NCBI GenBank assembly: GCA_002189035.1
Contig: NEEC01000020.1
Location: 372,001-436,000 of the forward strand
Length of the DNA stretch: 64,000 bases
Direction of reading: 5' to 3'
From: Utricularia gibba
Lineage: Eukaryota; Streptophyta; Magnoliopsida; Lamiales; Lentibulariaceae
Under the pieces are notes generated by a model, which saw only the letters and a program-made list of their open reading frames with translations, was not told the origin of the DNA and did not search any database. Shown here in pieces: positions 40,522 to 54,837 of the stretch (positions are counted from its first letter, which is position 1; each line of letters begins with the position of its first letter). Position numbers and translations under genes: made by a program.

Positions 40522-41960
40522 CATCATCCTTGTATGTCGCTCATCTGAATTATCAGTCTCTTGTGTTGTTTCAAATTACATGAATGAGAATTCCTGTTCA
40601 ACATAAACATACTTGGGGTGCAAAGTGTTACCATGAAACCGCCCTGTTGATCTGAACCTCTGTTCTAAGGGTATCTAACACAAGCACAAAGATACATTCA
40701 AACAACTCAAACTGCCTTCTGATGTGAAACATGGAGAAAAGCTGCACAGATCCTCCTCCAGCGCTACATAGTAAGCATAGTAATGCAGTGGCAGCAAGGT
40801 TATGTCCTTCTAGCATAGCCGTGATGCCAGGGATCAATTGAAAGCCTACGACAGGAATGCAGAAGTTCGTTCGCGTCTTCTTCATTGAGATGGTGTACCT
40901 GCAGCATTGATCGAACAACCATAAGCAACTAAAACTGGCTTTTTGAAAAGAAACAATATTGAACACTGAGGTTTTGTGACAATGGTAATGTATGCATACA
41001 CAGCAAGGAGACAAGCAGGGCCTTGGACAACAGCCATAATGCCTTAGATGGCGACAACACTCCAGAATCACCTTTGCTGTAGTATTTCCTTGATAAGGTG
41101 ATTCCTGAGTGTTTGGACCGCAAATGCTGCTTTAGAAAGGACTGAAAAGGGGACACTCACATTATCTTCTGCAAGATAATGGAGAGTTTTTCGCTTGTAG
41201 AATCTCTGGAGAGTATGCAAAGTAGCTCTCCAAGATCATGTGAGTAGACCCGTGAACACCCACAGCACATGAGCACTCGATTGGCTTTAGATATCAGGGG
41301 CAGCAACCCTTGTTTACAGTGAAATAGATTGAGCAAAAGCAATTGATGTCTGCTGCAACTTTTGTTCTGATCACCAGTTGTTGCAGTAACACCTTAGTGA
41401 TTGCACTGACAACACTACAAACAACAGCGTTGAAACGAAGGATTCACGCTGTAAGCCGATAAAATCCACATGAACGAGACAACTAGCCACAAAGATCGGC
41501 CATAAACAGCGACAACTGTACAAAGCAGCAAATGGCAAATGCAGCATACAAAGATCCAATCTTTCATATTCTGCTTCTGTCCCGATAATGAAATTCCATA
41601 TCTTCCTAGGAAAAACAAAACACAAATGCAAATGAAAAAAAGACGTCACTACCAAACAACAAGAACTGGGTTTTTACGACTAGACTAGCATTGTGGCATT
41701 ACAACAAACAGCTGGAGGGCGACGACGGAATTAACTCAATACAGAGAGATGGGGTCAGAAGCCACGGATTGGATTGTCAGAGAAAATATATTAACTCTGG
41801 GTAAGAATGATCATCCCCGACACTTTGACATAAGTGAAAAAGAGAAAGAAAAAAAGAAAAGATAGCAACTTTTAACCGCACCATGCATCGGTTAAATGCA
41901 AAGTCACAGAGCAGAGAGGCAGAGAGATCTGACAGTAAGATAAATCGAACGGTCCATTTT
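40522..41960. other. Spacer with unassigned minus-strand coding-like pieces
   Basis: After the PRCC 3' UTR, minus-strand segments near 40628-41071, 41157-41342 and 41371-41655 are open for 60-147 codons and have more balanced composition than the usual spacers (for example LISKANRVLMCCGCS, HDLGELLCILSRDSTSEKL). I could not join them by splice sites into a single protein or match a family. They may be a degraded gene, a long noncoding transcript, or chance. Confidence 0.25.
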
Positions 41961-42149
41961 GCTCTGCTCCAACTTCAGTCTTCGCGTACGGATTTTTCCA
42001 GCAAACCATATGCTTAGTGTAGCTCACTTATCTGCAGAATTCAGGTTGATCCTCAGTATCGTCATCGATGAGGAATGGAGTGCTCCATCTCCTCAACCTC
42101 CAATCTCCCCTTCACCTCCTCAACCCCCTCCAATATGTTATAGTGTTTA

Positions 42150-43080
42150 AAAATAAAAAATAAATTAAAGTTGAATCGTTTTAAAATATAAAAATACAAT
42201 TCAGTAATTAATTATGATTTAATTATAATTCAATTATAATTTATCATTTTTAAATGATATTGATCGAATGCATCTCAATTTACAATAAATTTTTTTAAAG
42301 ATGAAACCGTTTATGGCATTGTGAATTGGTTTTGATTTCAAATTCAATAAAATTTCGTATGGAGTTTGACAAAATATCACTATTAGGGTTATATTGTATT
42401 TGCATTTCATATGACTCAGAGTGATGATGCTTATATCATATTCATGTTCGCATATTATATGATGTACTGTTATAACGATTTTAGGATCAAAATTGATTAA
42501 TTTTGGATAATATGAAAAATTAAATATGCAATTTCATAACTTTCGAAGATAAAATGTTTATTAAAAAAATAAATTGAAAGACCTATGATACAATTTTGAA
42601 ATTTTAAAATTAAGTTATTTATATTGATTATAACTTGAAGTACCACTAACAAATTTCATTTAATATTAGAATTATATCATATTTGTATCTCATAGAAAAC
42701 AGTGACGATATTTATATCATATTTGTATCTCTTACGATGTACCATTATAATGGCATTAGGATAATGAGGAGTTAAATATGCAACTTCATAAATTTCAAAG
42801 TCAAAATGTTTATAAAAAAACAAATTGAAAAACGTATGATATAATTTTAAAATTTAAGGATTAAATTAGGTATATTGACTATAATTTATATTGACATAGG
42901 TAAACTTCACCCAATATTTTATTAATATTACAATATAACTAATGGTACAATGCAATTTTTGCCATGTGATGGTAATGTTATGTATTATAAGATATTATTA
43001 GTTTTTAAGTGAATTCATTCAATATTATGAGCAGTTGAACTAATTAAGAGTTACAGAAGCGTGAATGAGGAAGGTATGAT
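42150..43080. repeat. Diverged tandem duplication in AT-rich spacer
   Basis: Two related blocks, about 42380-42625 and 42660-42890, share in order: ATTAGnnTTATATnnTATTTGnATnTCAT, ...ATATCATATT..., ...GATGTACnnTTATAA..., TAAATATGCAnnTTCATAAnTTTC and AAAATGTTTAT (copies at 42521 and 42773). Offset is 250-282 bp with indels, so they are old. No coding capacity. The rest of 41960-43080 is AT-rich and otherwise appears empty. Confidence 0.6.
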
Positions 43081-43642
43081 GGGGAATGATGGTGTTGGGA
43101 AGTCATTGACTTGAGTGCTGCTGCCATTTTTGTTTTCCTTTCTCGAGCTGGGCGTGCCCATGCTTCATCTCTTTCTTTCACTTTCCCAAAGTTCATAGTT
43201 TCCCTTCAATGCAACAACACTCTGGGAACCCACAGAGCGAGCAGCTAGTTGCAGTCACAGACTGCCGGAGGAGGGGCGACGAGTGACGACGCAGTCATAA
43301 AGATCACCATCTTTTGGGGTTGCAAGGAATTAGAGGCTTGATGAGGTTAACTGGGAGGGGCCATGGAGCCAGCCCGTCGGGAAGCCTTGCAGTGCAGAGT
43401 CTGCTGCTGCTGCTGCTGCCTGGGTGCGTCATCATCCTGATGATGTCTTCGGTATTCGGGCTTCCTTGTCGCCCCTTCCCTTTTCCCTCACTCACCCGTG
43501 GCGTGGGTCTACCTCTTTCTCAAAGCTGCATGCTCCCCTCCTCCTCTTCCCCGCGCGCCTCCCCTTTTTCATTTCGTTTTCCTTTTTACATCTTCTTCTC
43601 GTGCCCCTGAATCCTAGATCCCCTTGATCCAGTCTCATTTCC

Positions 43643-44307
43643 ATGGAAGTAAGTAACCACCGCCGGAGGTTCTCTTGTTCCTGCTTCTGGGTTGTGTTTC
43701 AGTTTTGTGATGTGGGTGCAGGATTTTTACATGAAGATGAGGCATGTACCTGAATTTGGGAGCTGGGATTGCGACGGGGATCTTCCGTTCACTCAGTGCT
43801 TCGAGTCTGCTAGAAATACACCTGCTTTTTTCCGGTACAGTTTGTCTCAGGACAGGGATTTGTATGTCGCCGGAGATTTGTATCAAAACGACGTTGTTAC
43901 TCCGGCGGTCATCGTCGTCCCTCGCCACAGGGTCAGATCATAATCCTTTGTTTTACTCCCAATTAACCAGAGAAAAAAGGAGTGAGATTTCGGGATCTTT
44001 GCAGGGGAAATTGAGTTGCACTACCAAGGAGAAAGACAAGTTACCACTGTACAAGCTGAAATCGCCGCCGAGTCCCACGGCGGCGCCTCGCCGGACCCGG
44101 GAAAAGCCAGTCGACGATGATTTATACAAAATCTCGCCGGAAAACCTCCGCCCCACCTCCAAAAAGGTACTTGTAAAATCCATATCATAAGGCAAGCCAT
44201 TCCCCTAAGCCCGGTTTCAATCCGGTTTCCCTGCGAATTCTGAGCAGAAGGGCATCTGGAGTTTGCTCTCAAGCTGCATGAAGATGGAGGTCGACTGTGT
44301 GTGCTGA
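43643..44307 (+). CDS. RIN4/NOI-domain protein
   Basis: Small membrane-associated NOI protein related to the immune regulator RIN4. Four coding exons: 43643-43648 (ATG GAA only), 43722-43931, 44005-44166, 44248-44307; sum 438 nt, 145 aa. The NOI motif VPEFGSWDCDGDLPFTQCFE lies at the N-terminus; in RIN4 the PxFGxW core is where the AvrRpt2 protease cuts. The C-terminus has cysteines (SSCMKMEVDCVC) suited to lipid attachment, as in other NOI proteins. Exon 1 is inferred from a perfect GTAAGT donor after ATGGAA and phase agreement; without it translation could start at 43731. A long 5' UTR (from about 43200) with short upstream frames is likely. Confidence 0.8.
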
Positions 44308-44578
44308 TTCATGATCATCTACAGCTACCAACACATTTTCTCATGCTTTTTTGAACATCACCGGAGCTGTAGAAGAAGAAGAAGAAGAGCCTTATGGATG
44401 TAGTGTACGGAATGTTCATGTACATCAGTACTACTCACAGACAAGCTACATCCATGAATCATGCATCAAGATGAACGGTAACTAAATCACCATAGCTACT
44501 ACTGCTGCAAAACTCCATGACTGTATGAGACGCATACCAGAAAAACAGGGAAAGCTTTTCTTCGTCTCAACAGCTTCA

Positions 44579-45235
44579 CTAACCGGCCCTGGCGCTGTTC
44601 AAAATGGAGCCCAAAGTACCCAAAACTGCAAACGCGAACAGGGGACTCAAATCCAGAGTGTCAAAGATGGGGGGTCACGTTTCTGAACAAATTCAAGTAA
44701 GGATCACACAGGTCTCTGATGGCGGATAAGGGCTACCTGTCCCATGGAATATTGGGGAACCAGCTACGCAAAACACGCACCATTAGAACCCCACTGTAAA
44801 TGTTGAGCCATTTCCCCATCCCGGCGGCGTCCACGGCGAGGGGCGTGCTCAGAGAGCGAACGGGACTGCTCTTAACCGCCGGAAAGAAGGCTGGCCACCG
44901 TTTCCAGTGCTTCTCTCAAGCGCAGAGCTATACCAAAAACTCCATTCGCCAGTCCCTTCGTAGCAGGCAATCAAGGAAACGGCGAATAGCGTAGTCACCG
45001 CCCTTGTGGAACCCCTGAGCAGATTCTAAGGTAGGATGGCCGATCGAGTAACAATCACGGCGAATGCAGAGGAAATTGACGCTGAAATATTAAGAATCGA
45101 GGGTTTCGAGATAAGGGGCAAGGGGAAGGAGGTGGGTTTCGATAATGCCACTCCAAACCGGCGTAAGCGTAGCGCAGTTCCATCTCCGATCACGGCGGAC
45201 ATGAAGTTCAGAGCGGCGGTGAACGTCGACCCCAT
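44579..45235 (-). pseudogene. Decayed YGGT/YLMG family gene
   Basis: YGGT (YlmG) proteins are small chloroplast/bacterial membrane proteins. On the minus strand the C-terminal YGGT region is recognisable: GKWLNIYSGVLMVRVLRSWFPNIPWDR, then PLSAIRDLCDPYLNLFRN, then IFDTLDLSPLFAFAVLGTLGS. Between the first two blocks the expected Gln codon is TAG (44735-44733), and the frame changes before IFDTLD at a six-C run (on the plus strand, the G run near 44669-44674). Upstream, a transit-peptide-like start at 45235 runs 69 codons to a stop, and further homologous-looking pieces sit in other frames. One nonsense codon plus several frame changes in 660 bp argue for a pseudogene rather than isolated sequencing errors. 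Confidence 0.65.
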
Positions 45236-45906
45236 CGTCTACACAAAAGCTCTTTTGTCAAATACGAACCGATAAAGCTAACGGACTCAGCGGTTTTTCT
45301 CATAAATAAATTACTTTTATTATTATTTATTCATATTATATCGTACAAGTTTTAATGATAAATGCAATAATTATTTAGAGCCCAAATTGTCCTTTGAAAA
45401 ACTATCCAAAACTTCTCAAAAAAGGTAAATTATACTATTTTAACCTTGCTAGTAAAGTTTTTTATATTGAAATTTATTATTCTCATATTAAAAATATTTG
45501 AAAATTGGAGTAAATTAAATAATTGAAACAAAAAATAACCACTAACCAAATGGCGGCTCCAACCTTCAGGAAAAAACTGATACAAAATAAAGTTGACTTT
45601 TTGAATTTAAATTTAAATTAGATAAATTTAATTATAGTAACTTGAAATTATCAATGATTATTATGGTTTCAAAATTTACAGTTATTTAAAATCAATTTAA
45701 AATAAATTATTTTTTAATCAAATATTCACCTATACAAAAAATTCCAAAAACCACCCACCAAACTTTACCTCAAGGCTTTTTATACACATGCTCCGGCTTG
45801 TGTTAAGAAGGAAACTTATTGTTTTTATGATTCCCTCTTACCGTTCTCCCCTTATCAAACTTGAGAAAAAATGAAACAGAAAGAGAAAGAGATGCGTACT
45901 TGCTCA

Positions 45907-47660
45907 TCATGGGAGTTTGCTCATTGCTGCGTTAACTCTGTCATCTGTGATCAGTTTGTGGTTGTTGTAGAAGTCGAGGATCTCCATTGCAATGTTCTTG
46001 ACCTGATCATTCAGACAGACATGGTTGGATCACAAAGAAAGTAGTCCTGGTTTGCATACAACGAGTGCGCACTTACGACGTTTATGTCGACTCGAAGCTC
46101 TTCGAACCAGGCAGTGTTCTCTGATTCCAGTTGAACACTGGCAATGCGGATGCATGCTAAAGTGATCAAGTGGGGTGGATGGATGAGAATCAAGTCCATT
46201 TTGTATGTGTCGTTGATGATCCCCCTTGAAACAGACAAGAAATGTTCAGATGAAGGCCATTATGAAGCGAGCTTTTAAATGAAAGAAGAAGTCACCATGT
46301 TAGCTGTGCAGCATCAGGCATTCCAGCATCCTGAAGCAACCTGAAAAAACCCACAGGAAGCTGATTTGTAATGAATGCACAAAATCCGGACAAAACCATT
46401 GATGCGGAGTGACGTACTGCATCATTGCACAATATGGATGGAAGACTACTAGATAATAATCAAGGGCCTCCAAGATTTTCATTTCCATCTCAAATATGTC
46501 CTCGATTTCACACTGATACCTTTCCTCGATATCTGGACACGTGTTGAGGGAGATGACCACCAGTATTGGATCACTTAAAATTCAAAAGAAGATACACTTA
46601 GCAGAGTTAAATCAGATCGTGCTTACCCAATTTTTTGATGTAGCGCACTAGAACTCTAGCCAGCACGCTGCTTTCCTCAGCTTTGGAAGCTAAATATACA
46701 CAAGCTGTAGCAACCAGATGAGGGTCATATTCAGTCATACTTTTCCTGCATGCACAATTATTTCCTTTTGCTTACTACTTGAAGGAAAACTTTATACTCT
46801 AGAGTGAATACTCGAAGCAAATCTACAATTTCTTGTGAATTTCCACACTAAGCATACCTGAGGTAAACACGCCTCATGTACGTGATGGCTGTTGCTACAA
46901 CCCTGAAAAGAATATACCATATGAGAGCTACTGAAGCTGTCGAAGGGCAGGAAACAAAACATTGATATGATTATCATCTATTGCAAGTGCACGCAAAAAA
47001 AAACTCATGACTTTCAGCCGCAACTGATCATTATATCCATAGACTCGGAGGAAGAAAGACAGTGCTTATGTGATATAAACTCACAAAATGGACAAACAGA
47101 CCTTTGCCGCACTTTCACACTGTGAGCCAGCTTTGCTATATCTGTTCAGTTTAAAATGAGAACCTAGTGAGCAAGGTGACAGTCCGGTGTAAGCACTACC
47201 GGTTTATGAAAATGCCGCTTAAACAGAGAGAACTGATAACAAGAAGCCCAAAAGCTCAAAATGCTCAAAATAATCTAAGGCCAAGAAATTTCAGAAGAAT
47301 ATCATGCCTTGGAATACTTTCCCGAAACCTTCAAACGCATACTACAAAACTGAAACAGCAAATCCAAGGTAAAAAAGCCGATGCCATAGAATTGGAACGG
47401 ACATTACATACAATTTGACATATGCAACTTGATGATCTTGAAATCTTCAAGATTCAGGCCTCGTTCCCTGTCCAACTGATGCACTACGTCTACCTCTTCC
47501 TGGTCCCTTAGTTGCTTGCTTCGAAATAAAAAATTCCAACAAGAAACAACACAATGAAGCAGTATACAACTAAATCACAACGTAAAACTGGGAATGGAAA
47601 TCAATTCGGAATCGAGCGGGAGGCAAACTAGTGCGATGACGCCCAGAAATTCGCAGCCAT
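45907..47660 (-). CDS. CYCC1: Cyclin C (Mediator kinase module)
   Basis: Cyclin C pairs with CDK8 in the Mediator kinase module. Nine coding exons: 47629-47660, 47412-47518, 47102-47141, 46858-46902, 46627-46745, 46418-46532, 46296-46340, 46077-46224, 45907-46002; sum 747 nt, 248 aa. N-terminus MAANFWASSHYKQL is the family signature. First cyclin box: VRQRVVATAITYMRRVYLR...YDPHLVATACVYLASKAEES; second: WGIINDTYKMDLILIHPPHLITLACIRIA. Exon 6 encodes YQCEIEDIFEMEMKILEAL. C-terminus VNAAMSKLP is slightly short of some orthologues. All junctions GT-AG with consistent phase. Confidence 0.93.
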
Positions 47661-47939
47661 CCTTCCGAGAGTTCCCGATTTCTGCGGAAACGCGGGATGC
47701 CGTTAGGCTCGATAAAAAAAACTCATTTTATTATATTTCCATTTAATTTAATTAATATTATCTTTGAAAATAAATATTCATATTTAAAATTCATACACAA
47801 ATTTTCAATTATTATATATATTATTAATATACAAAAAAACGATTTATTGTTTATTCGCAAGATATTTATTTAAATACCTTTTTTTAATACAAATTAAATC
47901 ATTTGTCTTTACAAATCCAATGTAATTATTGAACCATTA
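47661..47939. other. Spacer between pectinesterase 3' end and cyclin C 5' end
   Basis: Short AT-rich region holding the cyclin C leader and promoter and the pectinesterase 3' UTR. Nothing else seen. Confidence 0.35.
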
Positions 47940-49649
47940 CTAAAGCCCTCCGGTGTACGGCACCCCCGTCCCCGGCAACCAGTTGTCGGCCATCAGAAAC
48001 GTCGACGCCGTGAAGTTCGCCGCCTCCGTTGAGTCGAGTACCCGGAACCCGGCCCAATCGACTCGCCGGGACGTATCCGATCCGGGTCCGAAATTGTTAT
48101 ACTCCCCATAGTAGCTAGTGTTGAGTGCAAAGTCGCCTGACCAGACGCTCCATCCTGCAGGATTTATCAAAGTATCCATGAAGGAGTTCATGAAAACCGT
48201 TCGTGAGTACTGTTTCCACGGCCGGCCGAGGTACGTCTGGACGGGGTAAGAGGTGGTTGCCAGGTCATCGGCGGCGCGTAGACTACAGTTTTGCAGAGAG
48301 AACCCTGTGCTCTGATTTGGGTCTGTTCTCCCCTGAGCTGTGATGGCGTTGAATTGGCGAGGCATCGGCTGTTTTGGGTAGAGGTTGCAGAGTTGGAACA
48401 CTGCGGCGGCGTTTCCGAATATGAAGTCCACCGTGCCGTAGATGTCGCATTGGGTGTAAAACTGCCGGAGAGAATGGGCGTAGAGTGTGTCTTGATAGCC
48501 CTCGAAGCTGCACCTGTAGAACGTCGATAAGTCCGCGCTGTTGCGGACTGCGACGGCCTGCTGCTTTATTGCTCCGGCGGTGTTGCGGAAGGTTATGTTC
48601 ACGGCGACAAACCCGGTTCCGGAGACGCCTGCCGAGTAAACCGCTAAAGAAGATGATCGGGAAAGTGGACAGACTGAAATGATGTGTCTTACTAAAGGTG
48701 GAGGAGCTGAAGGTAGTCCATCCGTCTACGACGCTGCGGTTTCCGGTGATGATTGTCCGGTTGATGCCGTCCCCGATCATCATCACGTACCGTCTGTTCC
48801 TGGGAACGACGACGTATTCTTCATACACGCCGGCGGCGATGTAGATCACATAGAAACCATTGGTGGCGTTGGAGTTAACCGGCGCGGAATTTACAGCGTC
48901 GTTAATCACCGTGAAGTTCCCACTTCCGTCTTGACTAACAACCACCATGTCTCTCACCGAAACCTCATCACCGCCGCCACCGCCACTGCCGGAATCCTGA
49001 AACAGCCGCCTGCCGATTCTTCTGATCGGCCTTTTCAAATTCTTCAGCTTCAGTCTCTTCTTAACGACGGCTATGCCTCCAGGCCACCGCCGCCCTTAGG
49101 CAACCACCATTTCGAAACTAACGCTAAAGAAACGCTAAAGAGACGGGAATCATTCGAAAGCGGCGCCAAGATCCCGTTTCTAGAGCTCCAAGCCGCCGCC
49201 GAGACCTCCAAACCGTCGATACACGTCTGGGTATTCGTCAAGATCGCGCTCAAAAGCGCCTGCACTTGATCCGCTTCATCCAACGGGAGAACCCCAAAAG
49301 CCCTGCTGACCATTTCCCAAGAACTCTCCAGGTAATCGATCGTCGATTCCGCCAGAATCTCACAATCTTGCAAAGCTCTAACAGCGGCCACCGTCAACCC
49401 TGAAGATCCCTTCAAATACTTGCTGATGAGCGCTAGGAATCTGCGGGCGGCGGAGATGGATCTTCCGAGCGAAACCCTCCCGTTGTCGTGAGCATTCGCG
49501 GAGGTGGCGTTGCCGGAGGGGAGAAGGGCGGCGCAGGAAGAAGGGTACGGTGTGGAATTGCATATCATCGGAGCATCCCCAGAGGCGGCGGAGAGCCGGA
49601 GAAGAAGCAGAAGAGTCAGAGCAGTGGAGCATGTCCTCTTCATGGCCAT
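47940..49649 (-). CDS. Pectinesterase with pectinesterase-inhibitor prodomain (one apparent frameshift)
   Basis: Type-I pectin methylesterase, secreted to the wall, de-esterifying homogalacturonan. Two exons: 48693-49649 and 47940-48643. Order: signal peptide ([14 protein letters not shown]), PMEI domain (about 25-170; [35 protein letters not shown]), a basic linker with an RRLF-type processing site (RRLFQDSG), then the PME domain: [10 protein letters not shown], [10 protein letters not shown], [13 protein letters not shown], the catalytic aspartates in [11 protein letters not shown], and [14 protein letters not shown]. The exon sum, 1661 nt, is one short: the frame breaks in the linker between ...GGGGLE and [11 protein letters not shown], near the G-rich site 49076-49080. 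One added base yields 553 aa, normal for the family. Related to the PME7/25/51 group by motif resemblance. Confidence 0.88.
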
Positions 49650-49739
49650 GTAAAGAGAACATTAGTCAACTTGCATGTCTTTCATTCACACATTTCTTTC
49701 ATATATAGCGGAATAGAAACCGCGTATAAGGTAATAATG

Positions 49740-51700
49740 CAACTTATTAATATTAAAATTTGATGATAAAAATACATATTAATTAATAAAGTATTATTTT
49801 ATAAAATATTTAGATCAATATTAATAACATAACATTTATTCATTGATAATAACTTTTATTTATTTTTTATCAATAAATACTTGTTTAAATAAAAAAAATA
49901 TATTTATCTTTTACTTCAAAATTTGAATAGCAACTTCAATCAAATCATCAATAATAAAAAACTACGCGATAATTTCTATATTATTTCAAATAAATAGCAT
50001 AAATTTTATTTAATATATACATAATTCAAATATTCTATTAATCAAAGCATTATTTTGTAATATATTCTTTTATGTAACACATGAATTAATAAATTTCACA
50101 TCAATTCAAAATAGTGCAAAAAACTTAAAAATGCGTGCGTATATTACAATATCATATAATTATTTATTTTGACAATAATTTTAAATGAAAACAAGAAAAG
50201 GTATAACTACCCATGGGCCATTGACTCATAGGTCAAAAGAAAAATATCTAATGTTATCAAGCGCTACTACACAAGTAGTGGTTAACTTGTACAGAGATAA
50301 GCATAAGAGTGAGTATTTAGTATTCGAAATGTATATCGTTCAAAATATCATATTATCGAATATTGATTATTTGAAAGATTTAATATTAATTTTATTTCTA
50401 GATATTTATATGACATCGGTATCCATATTCCACAAGTAGTAACCCCGTTCTTGATTCTTATCCATCCTATGGAAATTGTGGCCTATTTTTTGGGATTAAT
50501 TATATATTTTTATGTAAATAAAATGAATATAATTAAAAGGCAGATATTTAGTGTTAGGTAATTTGAAAAATAGAAAGAAAAGGACGAAGAATGAGTCAGC
50601 AAGTTGGAATCTGAAGGTAAAAACGCGCTTATTTGTCAACTCCTTTGAGAGTCCAAATAAAACGCTTCTTCTTTTCTTCTGAATTTAAATCCTGATTGGA
50701 ATAGAAAATGATATTTTATTATCCCTTCCATTTCCCAAACTCTATTTAATAATTTAACATAAATATCATATTTCGTCTTTATGGACAAAATTGATCTCCA
50801 AATTTTTACGTATTATATATAATTAATCTCAAAAAATCGGAAATATTTCATTTTCAAAGTTTTGTTTCTCAGTATTTGAATATTAGATATAATTTATTTC
50901 CATTATCCAAAATTAGGTAGTAGTATTAATTTTATTAAATTTTTAAATAATACCATAGCATGGTTCACCTTATCACCGCCACATTCATCTCATTCTTTTA
51001 AGTACCCACCTCCCAATCCATGGAATCCATGGAAGTAATAACCGTTCTTCACAAGTTTCATATGAAGATGGATCCTTGTAATAAAAGAACACATGGAATA
51101 ATAATATGAATAAACAATTAGATTCAAAGTAAATAATACATATAAAAGTATCTTTACTTGTTTCATGAAATGCTGATGTAGCATTTTCGGAAATGAGGTA
51201 AATATTTCGAAAATGAGTAATCGTATTTATTATTTTTTTTCGAAAACGTAAATAAGGAAATCCGTTTTTCTTCCAAAAATGATTTAAAATGTAATTTATA
51301 ATATTTATTTTAATATTATAGTTTTCAAAAATGGATACAAAGTTAACGTAAACTTAATAAAGTAAATCTAATAACTTAATTTTCGGAAATGCCATGTCAA
51401 CATTTTCGAAATGATTTAATGAGACTGTGGAGTCGTCACAAATTTAGATTTTTATTTGCAATTTGACCCCCATAAAATAATATATTACAAAAATATATTT
51501 TTGATATTATTTTAACATGAAATTGGACTAGAAAAAATGATATTATTTAGCAATAAAATGATACATCATATATTACATGCATTCAATTTTGAAACATATT
51601 AAAAATTGTAAAAAATGTATATAAAGTAATAATTTTAGAAATAAATTTATCATATTAATTAATTAATACAATGTTAAAACACTGTGTAAACATGATTAGG
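49740..51700. other. AT-rich intergenic region
   Basis: Two kilobases without any frame, RNA gene or clear repeat I can support. TTTTCGAAAATG-like motifs recur at 51180-51400. The final 100 bp belongs to the endoglucanase promoter. Confidence 0.4.
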
Positions 51701-51793
51701 AGAGAATGCCTCTGGTCCTAATCAGCAAACGGCAGCTTTTTCCCTGCTGTTTGTTCTATAAATTCACAGTCTGCTTCCTCAGTTCTCTGCTAA

Positions 51794-53907
<2,114 letters not shown>

Positions 53908-53929
53908 AATGCCAAGCAATCGAAAATGA

Positions 53930-54480
53930 CTTTTCAGTTTAAAATCTCTCAAATTAATATTCCATTAAATTTTATATTTTGATATATTATAAAAAAACTC
54001 AACCTTGACACTAAACTAGGGTTTGGATCCATGAAATTAATAACAACAAATATTGAAATATTTTTCAATCCCGTACCATATAATATAGTAAACAATGTTA
54101 ATATAAAATAGAGTTTAGTTGATGGGAATGAGATAAAATAAGTTTAATTTATATGGATTTAAAAAATATAGTATATTAAAATTAATTTTTTAGGTATTAT
54201 TTAGTTATTGGGATAAAAAATGAGATTATTTTTTTTAAGTAAAATAAATGACATATATGATTTTAAATAAACACATGTATATAGGATTAAAACAAATGCA
54301 TCTAATATCCAACTTATTTAAATCTATCAAATAAAAGCCTTATAATTTATAATTTTATTTTTAAACTCATGTCAATTAATCAATTTTTAAAATTTTTTTT
54401 AATTAATAGATTTTAATCAAATGAATCTTAAATACCAATTAATCGATTAAATTATTTAAATTAGGCATTGAGTACCTATT
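53930..54480. other. AT-rich spacer
   Basis: Endoglucanase 3' UTR then AT-rich sequence; nothing else seen. The ERF promoter starts near 54480 and has a TATA-like element at about 54755-54765. Confidence 0.35.
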
Positions 54481-54837
54481 TTGAAACCTGTGAGGAAGAG
54501 ATTCGGTACAGAAAGCGACATCTGACCGTTGGATAATCGAATCGCGTTTTTGACCGTTTGGACAAAACAACGAGATTCTCGATACGTGCACGTGACTGAA
54601 AAGTGCGGGAAAAGCGGAAAAAGTCACGTGACTTCGATCCACGATATTTCACGCTTCCGGCGCTGCTTGCGGGCCTGCTTCGGTGCGCGTGTTGGGCTGG
54701 GGTCAAATGCAGGGCCCGTAGAGCCCAATAAAGAAGTATCTTACATAAAAAAGAGTATATATAGTAGATATTTTTACGCTTTCAACACTTCAATTTGTAT
54801 TTTGCAACTCCATTTCGCAGATACATTGTTTTCCAGT

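Noticed and set aside
45036-45275. 79-codon plus-strand frame
   Set aside because: Antisense to the start of the YGGT relic; no family resemblance on this strand.
48679-49269. 196-codon plus-strand frame
   Set aside because: Antisense to the pectinesterase, whose family motifs are clear on the other strand.
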